NCBI GenBank assembly: GCA_014380825.1
Contig: JACMJD010000355.1
Span: forward strand, 1-6,460
Origin: Phycisphaerae bacterium
GTDB lineage: Bacteria > Planctomycetota > Phycisphaerae > Tepidisphaerales > Tepidisphaeraceae
Length of the DNA stretch: 6,460 bases
Reading direction: 5' to 3'
A program made the translations under genes and the position numbers. The notes below the pieces were generated by a model, which was given only the letters and a program-made list of their open reading frames with translations, was not told where the DNA came from and ran no database searches. This document shows positions 5,623 to 6,460 of the stretch, in pieces (within the stretch, counting starts at the first letter, position 1; each line of letters begins with the position of its first letter).

Positions 5623-6460
5623 TTATCTGTACGTGACTTCCTTCACGGCCGCGACGACCTTCTCTACGCTTGGCTGCATCGCCAGCTCGAGGTAGTGATC
5701 GAACGGCGCGGGCACGTCTTCGCTGCACACGCGCTTGATCGGGGCGTCGAGATGATCGAACAGCGGCTCCTGCAACTGGGCCAGGATTCCCGCGCCCATC
5801 CCGCAGTATGGCCAATCTTCGTCGACCAGAACGAGGCGGTTGGTTTTCTTTACGCTCTCGATGATCGTGTTCGTGTCGAGCGGGCGGAGCGTTCGCAGAT
5901 CGATCACCTCGGCGTCGATGTCGTGCTCCTTGAGCAGCACTTCGGCGGCCTTCAGTACCATCTTGGTGACTTTGCCGTAGCTGACGATCGTCACGTCGTC
6001 GCCCGGCACTTTGATGTCGGCCACGCCGATGGGGATCGTGAATTCGCCTTCGGGAACTTCGCCGCGGTCGTTCAGCATTAATTCGGATTCGAGGAAGATG
6101 ACCGGGTCGTCGCAACGGATCGCGCTCTTAAGCAAACCCTTCGCATCGTGCGGCGTGCTGGGCGCGATCACGATCAAACCCGGCACGCGGGAATAGAGCG
6201 CTTCGACGCGATGGCTGTGAGTCGCGCCAAGCTGGTGCGCGATCCCGTTTCCGCCGCGGAAGACGATCGGCACTTTGAACTGTCCGCCGGACATGTAGCG
6301 CACGTTGGCGGCGTTGTTGACGAGCTGGTCGAACGCGACGAACGAAAAGCTCCAGCTCATGAATTCGATGATCGGCCGAAGCCCGGTCATGGCGGCGCCG
6401 ATGCCGAGGCCGGAAAATCCAGACTCGCTGATCGGCGTGTCAATCACCCGTCGCGGTCCG
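5623..6460 (-). CDS. pdhB: Pyruvate dehydrogenase E1 component, beta subunit (5' end beyond window edge)
   Basis: E1-beta pairs with E1-alpha in a thiamine-diphosphate-dependent heterotetramer that decarboxylates pyruvate and acetylates the lipoyl group of E2. The 278 visible codons start inside the family-typical block GPRRVIDTPISESGFSGLG, so the GTG at 6447 is an internal valine, not a start; about 50 N-terminal residues should lie beyond the right edge. The transketolase pyrimidine-binding region follows (LRPIIEFMSWSF, RYMSGGQFKVPIVFRGGNG, QLGATHSHRVEALY), then the transketolase C-terminal domain (DVTIVSYGKVTKMVLKAAE, IDLRTLRPLDTNTI, RLVLVDEDW). It ends with TAA at 5623-5625, 88 bp before E2 in the same direction. 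The separate-beta-subunit architecture and the E2 neighbour fit the alpha2-beta2 type of complex. The block EFMSWSFSF resembles, from memory, chlamydial and PVC-group E1-beta. A branched-chain 2-oxoacid subunit is a less likely alternative. Confidence 0.95.
   Translation of the reverse strand, partial: GPRRVIDTPISESGFSGLGIGAAMTGLRPIIEFMSWSFSFVAFDQLVNNAANVRYMSGGQFKVPIVFRGGNGIAHQLGATHSHRVEALYSRVPGLIVIAPSTPHDAKGLLKSAIRCDDPVIFLESELMLNDRGEVPEGEFTIPIGVADIKVPGDDVTIVSYGKVTKMVLKAAEVLLKEHDIDAEVIDLRTLRPLDTNTIIESVKKTNRLVLVDEDWPYCGMGAGILAQLQEPLFDHLDAPIKRVCSEDVPAPFDHYLELAMQPSVEKVVAAVKEVTYR

Noticed and set aside
5623..6447. GTG at 6447 as the start of E1-beta
   Set aside because: The frame stays open to the window edge, and the preceding GPRR with VIDTPISE is the usual internal motif of the family, so the gene is partial.

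Overview
This 6.46 kb, GC-rich window looks like chromosomal DNA from a bacterium with an exosortase/PEP-CTERM system. The E1-beta sequence, the PEP-CTERM-like protein and the loosely packed mixed-strand layout suggest Planctomycetota or a relative in the PVC group. This is inference; there is no rRNA or other taxonomic marker. Most genes lie on the minus strand.

Layout from left to right: (1) 1-790, minus strand, the N-terminal 263 codons of the translational GTPase TypA/BipA, running off the left edge. (2) 791-1441, a 650-bp region without a convincing gene. It holds the typA ribosome binding site, a short REP-like repeat, several strong inverted repeats and a terminator-like hairpin. (3) 1442-2083, plus strand, a repeat-rich beta-propeller-like protein ending in a VPE/hydrophobic/Arg-rich tail of PEP-CTERM type but with no signal peptide, so probably 5'-truncated. 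(4) 2177-3613, minus strand, dihydrolipoamide dehydrogenase (E3). (5) 3677-4069, plus strand, a small conserved-looking 74-aa protein overlapped by a decayed nucleotidyltransferase pseudogene. (6) 4095-5534, minus strand, the E2 acyltransferase of the pyruvate dehydrogenase complex. (7) 5541-5616, an almost perfect 33-bp inverted repeat built from heptanucleotide tandem repeats. (8) 5623-6460, minus strand, E1-beta, running off the right edge.

E1-beta, E2 and E3 are the core of a 2-oxoacid (most likely pyruvate) dehydrogenase complex that converts pyruvate, CoA and NAD+ to acetyl-CoA, CO2 and NADH. The transcription order is E1-beta, E2, E3; E1-alpha would be expected just outside the right edge. 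The cluster is interrupted twice: by the heptamer hairpin that fills the E1-beta/E2 junction, and by an opposite-strand, partly decayed two-gene cassette between E2 and E3.

The observations most worth following are the symmetrical heptamer hairpin lying 6 nt before the E2 start codon, the orphaned small gene with its dead nucleotidyltransferase partner, the palindrome embedded in the E2 linker, and the hairpin/REP cluster upstream of typA. I see no clear evidence of a wholly new multi-gene system.
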